A DNA stretch of 64,000 bases from JAHEJA01 sp965656445. Lineage in GTDB: Bacteria > Pseudomonadota > Alphaproteobacteria > Rhodobacterales > Rhodobacteraceae. The notes under the pieces are model-generated. The model worked only from the letters and a program-made list of their open reading frames with translations. It did no database searches and had not been told where the DNA came from. Where the stretch lies: assembly GCA_965656445.1 (NCBI GenBank), contig CBFHKO010000005.1:1-64000 (forward strand), written 5' to 3'. Below, one piece after another: positions 36,041 to 45,555 of this stretch (position 1 is the stretch's first letter; each line of letters opens with the position of its first letter). A program made the translations under genes and the position numbers.

Positions 36041-37266
36041 GACCGATAATCCGCGTTGATTTCAATGTATCCATGCGTCAAATCACAGGTCCAGACCGTT
36101 GATGCGCCGCCGCCAAGTCCCAGTTCAACCGAGATGACCAAATCAGATTGCTTCATGTAGGTGGCACCCTGTTCTTCGGAATAGCTTTCGCTCACCCACC
36201 CTTTTTCGGCAACAAGGATATCCCCAAAATGGATGGTCAATAGATCACGATCCGCAGCTGCGCCAGATTTGCCGATTGCCATCACGACTCGGCCCCAGTT
36301 GGGATCTTCGCCAGCAATCGCCGTTTTAACCAACGGCGAATTCGCAATTGCCATGGCATGCTGTTTGGCCTCTTGATCTGAGGTTGCCCCAGTGACCCGA
36401 ATTTCAACAAATTTCGTCGCACCTTCACCATCACGGACAACTTGGTGCGCAAGGTCCATCATGACGTCCCGCAGCGCGGCTTTGAACGCTGTATTCGTCC
36501 GATCAACCGGCACACCACTTTTCCCAGTAGCCGCCATGAGCAAGGTATCAGACGTAGATGTATCACTATCGACGGTTATGCAGTTAAAGGATGTTTCATT
36601 GATTTCGGACACGAGTGACTGTAGGTCAGTCTGTGAAATCTTTGCATCTGTAAAAAGATAAACCAACATCGTCGCCATATCTGGTGCGATCATTCCCGAC
36701 CCTTTGGCCATTCCTGCGATAGTGACGGAGCCTTGTTCCGTCTCTACCGTCGCGCTCGCAGCTTTGGGGTAGGTATCGGTTGTCATGATAGCCTCAGCCG
36801 CCGCTTTGAACGCAGAGTCGCTTAGCCCCTCTTTGAGTTCTGACAAAGCCGATACAATCCGCTCATGCGCCATCGGCTCGCCGATCACACCAGTGCTTGA
36901 TGTGAACACCCGATCCAACGGCACATCCATAATCTCCGAAACCGCGGATGTAATTGCTTGGACAGACTCGACCCCATATTTGCCAGTAAAGGCATTGGAA
37001 TTCCCAGAATTCACCAAGATAACAGCCCCGTGAGACGGATCGCTTCCTAATTTTTCCTGACAGTCTATAACTGGCGCGGAGCGTGTCAACGATTTGGTGA
37101 ACACGCCCGCGACCGTCGTTCCCGGAGCCAGCTCCGCAAGCATCACATCCGTGCGCCCCTGATACCGCACACCCGCCGCGACGGAGGCAAAGCGCACTCC
37201 GTCAATGAGAGGAACATCAGGGAATGTCTCAGGGGCCAGTGGCGATATTTTCAAGGAACCAGCCAT
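36037..37266 (-). CDS. argJ: bifunctional glutamate N-acetyltransferase / amino-acid acetyltransferase
   Basis: A 409-residue ArgJ of normal length. It recycles acetyl groups between N-acetylornithine and glutamate in arginine synthesis. The self-cleavage site is seen as MAKGSGMIAPDMATMLVYLFTDA near 190-210, with the nucleophilic Thr in ATML. NSGNSNAFTG near 110 and the C-terminal Asn-Ala-Asp-Tyr end are also conserved. It lies 6 bp after the isomerase gene and overlaps mutT. Confidence 0.97.
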   Translation of the reverse strand: MAGSLKISPLAPETFPDVPLIDGVRFASVAAGVRYQGRTDVMLAELAPGTTVAGVFTKSLTRSAPVIDCQEKLGSDPSHGAVILVNSGNSNAFTGKYGVESVQAITSAVSEIMDVPLDRVFTSSTGVIGEPMAHERIVSALSELKEGLSDSAFKAAAEAIMTTDTYPKAASATVETEQGSVTIAGMAKGSGMIAPDMATMLVYLFTDAKISQTDLQSLVSEINETSFNCITVDSDTSTSDTLLMAATGKSGVPVDRTNTAFKAALRDVMMDLAHQVVRDGEGATKFVEIRVTGATSDQEAKQHAMAIANSPLVKTAIAGEDPNWGRVVMAIGKSGAAADRDLLTIHFGDILVAEKGWVSESYSEEQGATYMKQSDLVISVELGLGGGASTVWTCDLTHGYIEINADYRS

Positions 37267-37272
37267 TTTGGT

Positions 37273-38121
37273 TTACTCCAACAAGCTTGCATCTTTCAAA
37301 AGCGCAGGGTCAACGCTTTCGACGCCCGAACGATCAATAGTCGCCGTTGCCATGAGCTCTTCGATTTTCTGGCTCACCATTGTTTGCTGAATTTCAGTGG
37401 CGATTTCCTCACGGACGCTGTCCAATTCTGGCGCAGAAACGGGACGTGTTTCGTTCAATTTAATGACGTGCCACCCGAAATCAGTTTGGACAGGGCCAGA
37501 AATTGCACCCGCTTCCATTGCGACCACTGCTTGTTCAAAGGGAGGAACCATCATGCCTTTGCCAAACCATCCCAAGCTGCCACCGTTCGGGCCAGATGGG
37601 CCTGTTGAGGCTTCTTTGGCAAGCTCGGCAAAATCTTCACCTGCATTGGCGCGCTCAACCAATTTTTCGGCCGCTTCTTTGGTCTCAACCAAAATATGCG
37701 AGGCGTTATATTCAAACCCCATTTCCACATTGGCAAACTGCGCGTCATAGGCCGCTTTGATTGCCTCGTCGGTGACAAGCTCAGAGGACATGGCATCAAT
37801 CGCTTGAGCTGCAACCAAAAGACGCTCTTCGTTTTCTAGACCAAGTCGAATACGGGGCGATTGCGCCGTCGCACTTTGTTGTGCAATCAATGTTTGCTGA
37901 ATGAGCTGCTCAAGAATACCTTGGAACAATTGATCATCGCCAAGGGACAAATATTGCTGGGGCAGAGTTTCGCGAACCAACATCATGTGACCTAGTTTTA
38001 TTTCCGCACCATTCACGGTTGCAACAATGGTATCTGCGGAAACAGCGTCCTCTGCTTGCACTGCATATGCCATTGAAAGAACGATTGCTGATGCAGACAG
38101 CATATTTTGCCACTTAAACAC
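37273..38121 (-). CDS. periplasmic parvulin-type peptidyl-prolyl isomerase
   Basis: A 282-residue protein with a signal peptide (cleavage after VQA near residue 23). It has a SurA/PrsA-like N-terminal helical region with the LGHMMLVRETLPQQYLSL motif, and a parvulin domain (about 135-230; ASHILVETKEAAEKLVERAN, GGSLGWFGKGMMVPPFEQAV, GWHVIKL). It probably assists folding of exported proteins. It is divergent from secA, which exports such clients, and leads the argJ-mutT unit. Confidence 0.92.
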   Translation of the reverse strand: MFKWQNMLSASAIVLSMAYAVQAEDAVSADTIVATVNGAEIKLGHMMLVRETLPQQYLSLGDDQLFQGILEQLIQQTLIAQQSATAQSPRIRLGLENEERLLVAAQAIDAMSSELVTDEAIKAAYDAQFANVEMGFEYNASHILVETKEAAEKLVERANAGEDFAELAKEASTGPSGPNGGSLGWFGKGMMVPPFEQAVVAMEAGAISGPVQTDFGWHVIKLNETRPVSAPELDSVREEIATEIQQTMVSQKIEELMATATIDRSGVESVDPALLKDASLLE

Positions 38122-38290
38122 TGTATTTTCCCTTTATTTTAAGCCCGATTTAGTGGGCAGCGTTGACACTCTTTCAGCTGCCCCTTACATCGCTAAGAGC
38201 AATTGAAATTATGCTCTAACACCTATTCGCAGAATGGGCCTAGGGCAAGAGCAGGCTGCGACACGTGCAGCAATAAAGGACGGAGACGCC

Positions 38291-40978
38291 ATGTTAGGGT
38301 TCGGAAAAATCGCCAAAAAGGTGTTCGGCACACCGAACGACCGCAAAATCAAGGCGACTCGCCCCCTTGTGGAACAAATCAACGCGTTAGAAGGCGACTT
38401 TCAGGCGCTGTCAGATCAAGGCTTGATCGACAAGACTGCTGAGTTCAAAACGCGCCATGAAAATGGTGAAACGCTTGATCAATTGTTGCCTGAGGCCTTC
38501 GCAAACTGTCGCGAAGCGGCGCGCCGGTCTTTGGGCTTACGTGCCTTTGATGTTCAGCTGATGGGCGGTATCTTCCTTCACCAAGGAAATATTTCGGAAA
38601 TGCGGACGGGTGAAGGGAAAACATTGGTTGCAACTTTCCCGGCCTATCTCAATGCGCTCACTGGCAAAGGCGTTCACGTCATCACAGTGAACGATTATTT
38701 GGCCAAACGTGACTCGGCTTGGATGTCTAAAGTCTTTGCCGCATTGGGTATGACAACGGGTGTGATCTATCCGAACCAGCCAGAACAAGAAAAACATGAT
38801 GCCTATCGCTGTGACGTGACCTATGCCACCAACAACGAACTTGGGTTTGATTATCTTCGCGATAATATGAAATCTGAAATCAACGAAATGCATCAGCATA
38901 CGCACCACTTCGCCATTGTGGACGAAGTTGACAGCATTTTGATTGATGAGGCTCGCACACCTTTGATTATTTCGGGTCCTGCACAAGACCGCAGTGAGCT
39001 ATATGTTGCGATTGATGGCGTTATCCCTGAATTAACGGATGACCATTTTACCTTGGACGAAAAAACCCGCAATGTGACCTACACTGACGACGGGAACGAT
39101 TTCTTGGAAACGACGCTGCGCGCGCGGGGCATTTTGCCAGAGGACCAATCCCTCTATGATCCAGAAAGCACAACAATCGTGCACCACGTCAACCAAGGTT
39201 TGCGCGCACACAAACTGTTCACACGCGACAAGGACTATATCGTTCGGGACAATGAGGTCGTGTTGATTGACGAATTCACGGGTCGTATGATGGCAGGTCG
39301 CCGTTTGTCCGATGGATTGCACCAAGCGATCGAAGCAAAAGAAGGTTGTAAAATTCAGCCCGAAAACGTCACCTTGGCGAGCGTGACGTTCCAAAACTAT
39401 TTCCGTCTTTATGACAAGCTTGCCGGAATGACAGGGACCGCTTTGACTGAGGCAGAAGAGTTTGCAGAAATCTATTCCCTTGGCGTGGTCGAAGTTCCGA
39501 CCAACCGCGGCATTGCCCGCGTTGACGAAGATGATCGGGTCTATCGCACCGGCAAAGAAAAATTCGACGCCATTGCCGAGGAAATCAAACTGGCCCATGA
39601 GAAAGGCCAACCGGTTCTTGTCGGGACAACCTCTATTGATAAATCTGAATTCTTGTCACAAATGCTGACCAAAGAGGGCATTCAACACAATGTTCTAAAC
39701 GCCCGTCAGCACGAACAAGAAGCACAGATCATTGGCGATGCTGGCAAACATGGTGCCGTTACGATTGCGACGAACATGGCGGGTCGTGGTACCGACATTC
39801 AGCTGGGCGGGAACGTCGAAATGGAAGTGCTAAAGGCGCTTGCCGAACAGCCAGACGCCAATCCAGAAGAGCTTCGTTCGCACATCGAAAAAGCCCATCA
39901 AGGCGAGCGTGAAAAAGTGCTTGAGGCAGGTGGCTTGTTTGTTTTGGCAACAGAACGCCACGAAAGCCGTCGTATCGATAACCAGCTTCGTGGCCGCTCT
40001 GGTCGCCAAGGGGACGCGGGGCGCTCTGCGTTTTTCCTAAGCCTCGAAGATGACTTGATGCGCATTTTCGGCTCTGACCGTTTGGACAAAGTCCTCTCTA
40101 GCCTTGGCATGAAAGAAGGCGAAGCGATTATTCACCCTTGGGTCAACAAATCGCTCGAGCGCGCACAGGCCAAAGTCGAAGGTCGCAACTTTGACATCCG
40201 TAAACAGTTGCTAAAGTTTGATGACGTTATGAACGATCAACGTAAGGCGATTTTTGGCCAACGTCTCGACATCATGGAAGCCGACGACCTTGCTGATGTG
40301 ACATCAGACATGCGCAATGATGTCATCGATGATCTGATCGATGCTCATATGCCAGCCCGTGCGTATGCAGATCAATGGGATACAGAAGGCCTCTACGCCG
40401 CGCTCATTGAACACCTAAACCTCGATTTGCCCATCATCGCTTGGGCCGCCGAAGAAGGTGTCGACAATGACGTGATGCGCGAACGCATCGAAGAAGCCGC
40501 CGACAAAATGATGGCGGAAAAATCCGAAGCCTTTGGCGAAACAAGCATGCGTCGCATCGAAAAGCAGCTGATCTTGCAAACAATCGATTCCAAGTGGCGC
40601 GAACATTTGGTGACGCTCGAACACCTGCGGTCCGTTGTTGGGTTCCGTGGGTATGCTCAGCGTGACCCGTTAAACGAATATAAATCCGAAGCGTTCCAAT
40701 TGTTTGAAGGATTGCTGAACAGCCTGCGTGTGGATGTGACCAAACAGCTTGCATTGATCCGCCCTCTCACCGAAGAAGAGCAGCAAGCCATGATGCAACA
40801 AGCGATTGCCCAGCAACAACAGATGCAAGCGCAACAATCCGTCCCTGCACCAACTGAGGATGCGATAGATGGGTTTGATGAGGCGGATCCCACAACGTGG
40901 GGGAACCCAGGCCGCAATGATGCCTGTCCTTGTGGCTCTGGCAACAAATTCAAGCACTGTCACGGACGCTTGGCGTAA
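38291..40978 (+). CDS. secA: preprotein translocase ATPase SecA
   Basis: An 895-residue SecA from ATG 38291 (GGACGGAGACGCC just upstream); the frame extends 57 bp further without a good start. The first nucleotide-binding fold has MRTGEGKTLVATFP near 105 and the DEAD-like VDEVDSILIDEARTPLIISG. The second shows TNMAGRGTDIQLGGN and GRSGRQGDAGRS. A Gln-rich linker leads to the C-terminal zinc motif CPCGSGNKFKHCH that binds SecB and lipids. It drives protein export through SecYEG. Confidence 0.98.
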   Translation: MLGFGKIAKKVFGTPNDRKIKATRPLVEQINALEGDFQALSDQGLIDKTAEFKTRHENGETLDQLLPEAFANCREAARRSLGLRAFDVQLMGGIFLHQGNISEMRTGEGKTLVATFPAYLNALTGKGVHVITVNDYLAKRDSAWMSKVFAALGMTTGVIYPNQPEQEKHDAYRCDVTYATNNELGFDYLRDNMKSEINEMHQHTHHFAIVDEVDSILIDEARTPLIISGPAQDRSELYVAIDGVIPELTDDHFTLDEKTRNVTYTDDGNDFLETTLRARGILPEDQSLYDPESTTIVHHVNQGLRAHKLFTRDKDYIVRDNEVVLIDEFTGRMMAGRRLSDGLHQAIEAKEGCKIQPENVTLASVTFQNYFRLYDKLAGMTGTALTEAEEFAEIYSLGVVEVPTNRGIARVDEDDRVYRTGKEKFDAIAEEIKLAHEKGQPVLVGTTSIDKSEFLSQMLTKEGIQHNVLNARQHEQEAQIIGDAGKHGAVTIATNMAGRGTDIQLGGNVEMEVLKALAEQPDANPEELRSHIEKAHQGEREKVLEAGGLFVLATERHESRRIDNQLRGRSGRQGDAGRSAFFLSLEDDLMRIFGSDRLDKVLSSLGMKEGEAIIHPWVNKSLERAQAKVEGRNFDIRKQLLKFDDVMNDQRKAIFGQRLDIMEADDLADVTSDMRNDVIDDLIDAHMPARAYADQWDTEGLYAALIEHLNLDLPIIAWAAEEGVDNDVMRERIEEAADKMMAEKSEAFGETSMRRIEKQLILQTIDSKWREHLVTLEHLRSVVGFRGYAQRDPLNEYKSEAFQLFEGLLNSLRVDVTKQLALIRPLTEEEQQAMMQQAIAQQQQMQAQQSVPAPTEDAIDGFDEADPTTWGNPGRNDACPCGSGNKFKHCHGRLA

Positions 40979-41159
40979 CACGCCGATCTCTCTAAGTTTC
41001 GGCATGCTCTACCACGCTATGATTGCAACGAATTTCCTCATGGTGCTGCATCCTAATAAGGCATGACCGCCCAGAAATGGCCCAAAGGTTCCGTGCTATT
41101 GCCGCAAGTCTGCCACGTTTACCTGTGACATATTCCCTAACTTAAACGAGGGAACACAG

Positions 41160-41993
41160 ATGCTTCGAATACTATATTCTTGGCCAAGCTTGCTCAGCCT
41201 ATCGGTCGCTTTGTCCATTGCGATCAGCCATATGATGCAGCTTGGGAATGCTCCACTCACAGCGAGCCTCTTGGAACGCGCGGACGCGACCGAAACGTCT
41301 GAATTAACCAATATTTCATACACAGCCGCTTTTGATGTCGACAGACAAGACACAAGCGTCATTGTTCCCGAAACAACGGCGCCAACTTATGCGACATGCA
41401 CGCCGATCGTCGAAACTACTCAATTGGCTGAGGCGACAATAGAAATGTCCGTGACGGCACCATGCCACGCAAACAAGCGCTTTAGCGTCCATCACAACGG
41501 GCTGATGCTTGGGTATAAATTGGATGGTAGCGGCTCGTTGACGTTCGAACTCCCTGTCTTGGCCCAAAATGCAATCATTCTAACAGAATTCCCTGACAAC
41601 TTTGTCGCCGTTAATCGCATCCGTGTGCAAACGCTCGCTGCGTTTGATCGAACAGCCCTGCAATGGGACGGATCACTGGAGCTGAGCCTTGAGCCAACTG
41701 GGGCATCAACAATTCCGGTGACGCGCAAACACGTGGGTAGCCCGAACGCGCGTCAAGCGACAATCCTAACAGCCGCACGGAGCGACAACATGGACAGCAT
41801 GCCATCCCTTCAGGTAAAAACTAAGGATAGCTCCGTCTGTGGAGAAATGGTTAATTTTCAAATCATCTCAGTTAGAAACCCTCAGGCCGCACAGGTGTCA
41901 AATTTTGACCTAACGGCACCCGACTGTGACGCGGCATCAGCGGAAATCATATTGAAGAATCTTATAGAACCGACAACACTCGCCTTGAAATAA
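41160..41993 (+). CDS. exported protein of unknown function, partner of the PstS-OmpA fusion
   Basis: A 277-residue protein with an N-terminal hydrophobic segment (about residues 8-25), a signal anchor or signal peptide. GAGGGAACACAG precedes the ATG. The remainder looks like beta-rich periplasmic domains (NGLMLGYKLDGSGSLTFELPVL, FVAVNRIRVQTL) with four or five cysteines (TCTP, APCHA, SVCGEM, APDCDA) that could form disulfides. I do not assign a family; I recall similar roseobacter proteins carrying vague names. It is 11 bp upstream of the OmpA-domain gene, so the two are likely co-expressed at the cell envelope. Confidence 0.65.
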   Translation: MLRILYSWPSLLSLSVALSIAISHMMQLGNAPLTASLLERADATETSELTNISYTAAFDVDRQDTSVIVPETTAPTYATCTPIVETTQLAEATIEMSVTAPCHANKRFSVHHNGLMLGYKLDGSGSLTFELPVLAQNAIILTEFPDNFVAVNRIRVQTLAAFDRTALQWDGSLELSLEPTGASTIPVTRKHVGSPNARQATILTAARSDNMDSMPSLQVKTKDSSVCGEMVNFQIISVRNPQAAQVSNFDLTAPDCDAASAEIILKNLIEPTTLALK

Positions 41994-42004
41994 GGAGGTG
42001 CAGG

Positions 42005-43501
42005 ATGGTCACCCTTCGTGCCGTTCTTGCAACGGCACTTTTGATATGTTCAGCGAGCCAAATTGCTGCACAGACAGTAACCCTGTCTGATACCAATGGC
42101 GTTCCTCTGTTGGAAGGCCCACTCTCAAGTGGGAACGCTCAAATTATTGAGCTAGATAGCAAATATGGTCCTGTGGTCGTCAATGCCCCTGCCCTAACGT
42201 GCGAAGGCGATTGCCCCACTGACAAGGATGGGACGCAATCCCTGACAATTACTGGTGAACCTTGGCTCATTGACAACTTGCTCGCCATTCATGTCGAAGC
42301 CTTTGCCAACCGAAACGGCATTCCCTTCACCAAAATCGAAAATCGCTATGAACTGGGCGGTCAAGATCCTGTAGCGATCACGTTGAAACATGACAGCAGC
42401 ACACATTCAATCGACGCCTTGATCAACAATGAAACAGATATTGCACTGACATTTCGTCCCGTCACACCTAAAGAAGCAGAACAGCTTCAGCCGGAAATAT
42501 TCGGTAAAGTTCGGCCCCCATTGCGTAGTCGAATTGTTGCCTTTGATGCATTGGCCCCAATCACGTCTCCCGTAAACGCAATTGACACACTGCGAGACGT
42601 GGCAATCTTTGAAATTCTTGACGAAAAGGCAAAAAATTGGCGGGATGTGGGTGGACCAAATTTGGACATCCGACTGACATTTGACAATAATGACCAATGG
42701 TCACGCGAGATAACTGAGCAATTTGGGCTGATGTCCCCGACACCCATGTCTGACGTCATGGACGAGGGTACGGTGCTCAATGACGGCGCATTTGGTATTG
42801 TGCCCTTTTCCGCGGCGCATCGCTCCAAGGTCTTGAATATTATGGGTCCCTGCGGTTTTGGAACCAAACTTCATCGGCGCAGCGTTAAAGCTTTGGATTA
42901 TCCGTTGACCTTGCCAATCATGGCCTATTTCCCACCCCGTCCTATCCCACCAATTGCCGCGTCTTTGTTTTCATTCATGACGTCACCCTCTGGTCATTTG
43001 GTGACACAGCGCGCCGGTTTCTTTGATCCCTCTGTCGAAGAGATCCCAGCAAATTTACAAGGTGAACGGCTACTGACCGCGATTCAGACGGTGAAAACAG
43101 TTGACGACCTAACCTTAGCGCAGTCTATGGCCTCCCTAATGTCGCAAACAAATCGGCTTAGCACGACGTTTCGATTTGCGGCGGGCTCGACGGATTTAGA
43201 CATGGTCTCCAAGGCCCACTTACAAGCCTTGGCCACTGATCTTCAAAACGGGCGATATTTGGGTCGCACCTTATATCTCGTTGGATTTAGCGACGGAGCT
43301 GGTCCTTCAAATATTAACCTGAACTTGTCAATTGAGCGTGCCGAGACGGTTCTAAAATCCCTTCGCGCATTCATCCCCGAAGAAGACCGCACACGTCACC
43401 GCATTGAAACGCGAGGCTTTGGCGAAATACTCCCTATCGATTGTGATGATCAAATCATCGGGCGCAATGTTAACCGTCGCGTTGAAATTTGGATTGACTG
43501 A
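42005..43501 (+). CDS. PstS-like binding domain fused to an OmpA peptidoglycan-binding domain
   Basis: A 498-residue protein with a signal peptide (cleavage after IAA near residue 22). After a small N-terminal beta region, residues about 85-345 resemble phosphate-type binding proteins: GEPWLIDNLLAIHVEAFAN, then RSRIVAFDALAPITSPVNAIDTL and KAKNWRDVGGPNLDI, the PstS pattern. Residues about 385-498 are an OmpA C-terminal domain (FRFAAGSTDLD, LYLVGFSDGAG, RVEIWID). This would tether a ligand-binding module to the cell wall. AAGGAGG precedes the ATG. No phosphate transporter genes are nearby. Confidence 0.82.
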   Translation: MVTLRAVLATALLICSASQIAAQTVTLSDTNGVPLLEGPLSSGNAQIIELDSKYGPVVVNAPALTCEGDCPTDKDGTQSLTITGEPWLIDNLLAIHVEAFANRNGIPFTKIENRYELGGQDPVAITLKHDSSTHSIDALINNETDIALTFRPVTPKEAEQLQPEIFGKVRPPLRSRIVAFDALAPITSPVNAIDTLRDVAIFEILDEKAKNWRDVGGPNLDIRLTFDNNDQWSREITEQFGLMSPTPMSDVMDEGTVLNDGAFGIVPFSAAHRSKVLNIMGPCGFGTKLHRRSVKALDYPLTLPIMAYFPPRPIPPIAASLFSFMTSPSGHLVTQRAGFFDPSVEEIPANLQGERLLTAIQTVKTVDDLTLAQSMASLMSQTNRLSTTFRFAAGSTDLDMVSKAHLQALATDLQNGRYLGRTLYLVGFSDGAGPSNINLNLSIERAETVLKSLRAFIPEEDRTRHRIETRGFGEILPIDCDDQIIGRNVNRRVEIWID

Positions 43502-44263
43502 TTACAATAATCCCTCGCTCTGAAAGCTGATCTCTCGCGATTTTCCAATGACAAGATGATCATGCACGCTAATTCCAAGGGCATCTGCTGCAGCCTGAAT
43601 ATGTTTTGTCATTGCAATATCTTGTTGAGACGGCGTTGGGTCCCCTGAGGGATGATTATGCACCAGAATGAGCGCAGAAGCGTTCAAGTGTAGCGCCCGT
43701 TTGACAATTTCCCTTGGATACACAGGCACATGATCAACAGTCCCCTGCCCCAATAGCTCATCCGAAATGAGGATGTTTTTGCGATCTAAATAAAACATAC
43801 GGAATTCTTCGGTTTGACGATGGGAGATCGTTGTTTGACAATATTCCAAAAGCGCATCCCAGCTTGAAATCGCCGGGCGCCCGATGACTTTGGACTTTGC
43901 AAGACGATGCGCGGCAGCTTCGACAATTTTCAATTCTTGAATAACTGTTTGACCAACGCCTTTGACAATTTGCAATTGGTCTACAGGGGCGGAGATGACA
44001 CCATTAAAATCAGTGAACCGCTCTAGTAAATCACGGGCCAAAGGTTTGACATCCCTGCGTGGGATCGCGCGAAACAAGACCAATTCGAGCAGTTCATAAT
44101 CAGGCATGGCATCCGCGCCACCTCTTATGAAACGCTCTCTCAGGCGTTTACGATGATCTTTGAGGTACGATGGAATCTTATGAGGCTCTGAATGTTGAAA
44201 CGGTCCAGCCATTTCAGCAAACAGAGGCAATGTCACATCATCTGAGTCGGGGTCATTCATCAT
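43502..44263 (-). CDS. radC: RadC-family JAB/JAMM protein
   Basis: A 253-residue protein. The N-terminal helix-hairpin-helix region (FTDFNGVISAPVDQLQIVKGVGQTVIQELK) and the JAMM metalloprotease-like motif HNHPSGDPTPSQQD near residue 200 define RadC/YeeS (DUF2466). The old DNA-repair role is doubtful; the true activity is not known. It lies downstream of dnaJ after a terminator and is convergent with the PstS-OmpA gene, with adjacent stops. Confidence 0.93.
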   Translation of the reverse strand: MMNDPDSDDVTLPLFAEMAGPFQHSEPHKIPSYLKDHRKRLRERFIRGGADAMPDYELLELVLFRAIPRRDVKPLARDLLERFTDFNGVISAPVDQLQIVKGVGQTVIQELKIVEAAAHRLAKSKVIGRPAISSWDALLEYCQTTISHRQTEEFRMFYLDRKNILISDELLGQGTVDHVPVYPREIVKRALHLNASALILVHNHPSGDPTPSQQDIAMTKHIQAAADALGISVHDHLVIGKSREISFQSEGLL

Positions 44264-44300
44264 GACTCCATAACACCAGACAGATGGTTAATTTCGCCTA

Positions 44301-44327
44301 AAGAAATCCCCGACACTTGGCCGGGGA
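44301..44327 (-). terminator. terminator after dnaJ
   Basis: On the - strand, TCCCCGG-CCAAGTG-TCGGGGA forms a stem, followed by TTTCTTT. It lies just after the dnaJ stop and before radC. Confidence 0.75.
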
Positions 44328-44333
44328 GTTCAT

Positions 44334-45485
44334 TTAACCTTTCATCGACTCCCAGAAGGATTTCACCGATGAGAAGAAGCTAGAGCTTTCTGGATTGTTG
44401 TCTTCGGATAACTCTTCGAATTCCCGCAACAATTCCTTTTGGCGCGACGTCAAATTGACAGGTGTTTCCACCGCCAGTTCAATGAACATATCCCCCACTT
44501 GTGAGGATCGAATGGCCGGCATCCCTTTACCACGCAATCGCATCTGACGACCAGATTGGCTTCCTGATGGGATTTTCACACGGCTACGACCGCCATCGAT
44601 TGACGGCACCTCGATATCACCACCCAAAGCAGCCGAGGCCATTGAAACAGGCACACGGCAGAATAGGTTGCCACCTTCCCGTTGGAAAATTTCATGCGGT
44701 GCAACTTCGACAAAGATGTAGAGATCGCCTGACGGACCACCACGCATACCAGCCTCGCCTTCGCCAGAGAGACGAATACGCGTGCCCGTTTCAACGCCCG
44801 CAGGAATGTTCACAGACAAAGAGCGATCTTTTTCTGTGCGCCCTTGTCCGCCACATGATTTACATGGGTTCTTGATGATTTGACCCATGCCTGAACACGT
44901 CGGACAGGTCCGCTCAACAGTAAAAAAGCCTTGCTGCGCGCGCACCTTACCCATGCCCGAACACGTCGGGCAAGTTGCTGGTTCCGAACCACCTTCGGCG
45001 CCAGTCCCGCTACATCCGTCACATTGCACAGACGCGGGAACATTTATCGTTTTTTGCAATCCCGCATAGGCCTCTTCGAGAGTCACGCGAAGATTATAGC
45101 GTAGATCGGATCCGCGGCTTGCGCGATTGCGTCCACCGCCACCACGGCCGCCACCGCCCATGAAATCGCCGAACAGATCATCGAATACGTCAGAAAAGGC
45201 GCTAGAGAAATCACCGCCGCCGCCATGGAAGCCGCCTTGTTGACCGCCGCCCATGCCGCCTTCGAACGCCGCATGTCCATAGCGATCATAGGCCGCCTTT
45301 TTATCGCCGTCCTTTAGAACTTCGTAAGCTTCGTTGATCTCTTTGAACTGAGCTTCCGCATTTGGGTTGTCTGCATTGCGATCAGGGTGAAGCTCTTTCG
45401 CTTTGGCGCGATAGCCTTTTTTGATCTCGTCAGCAGAGGCGCCCTTGGAAATGCCAAGCAATTCGTAATAGTCACGTTTTGACAT
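44334..45485 (-). CDS. dnaJ: chaperone DnaJ
   Basis: A 383-residue type I Hsp40. It has the J-domain with YYELLGISKGASADEIKKGYR and HPD near residue 34, a Gly/Phe-rich linker (about 75-120), and four CxxCxGxG zinc repeats (about 150-215; CDGCSGTG, CPTCSGMG twice, CKSCGGQG). The C-terminal substrate-binding domains follow. It stimulates the ATPase of DnaK, whose gene lies 70 bp upstream in the same direction. AAAGGAGGCATGATCT sits before the start. Confidence 0.98.
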   Translation of the reverse strand: MSKRDYYELLGISKGASADEIKKGYRAKAKELHPDRNADNPNAEAQFKEINEAYEVLKDGDKKAAYDRYGHAAFEGGMGGGQQGGFHGGGGDFSSAFSDVFDDLFGDFMGGGGRGGGGRNRASRGSDLRYNLRVTLEEAYAGLQKTINVPASVQCDGCSGTGAEGGSEPATCPTCSGMGKVRAQQGFFTVERTCPTCSGMGQIIKNPCKSCGGQGRTEKDRSLSVNIPAGVETGTRIRLSGEGEAGMRGGPSGDLYIFVEVAPHEIFQREGGNLFCRVPVSMASAALGGDIEVPSIDGGRSRVKIPSGSQSGRQMRLRGKGMPAIRSSQVGDMFIELAVETPVNLTSRQKELLREFEELSEDNNPESSSFFSSVKSFWESMKG

Positions 45486-45509
45486 AGATCATGCCTCCTT
45501 TAGAAAGAC

Positions 45510-45541
45510 ATAAACCGACCCACCGAAGTAGGTCGGTTTGA
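45510..45541 (-). promoter_or_regulatory. hairpin between dnaK and dnaJ
   Basis: AAACCGACC (45512-45520) and GGTCGGTTT (45531-45539) form a perfect 9-bp stem. On the - strand it is followed by ATGTCTTTCT, not a strong T-run. It is best read as a weak terminator or an mRNA-stability element that sets the dnaK:dnaJ ratio. Confidence 0.55.
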
Positions 45542-45555
45542 TGTTTTCAAAACTC

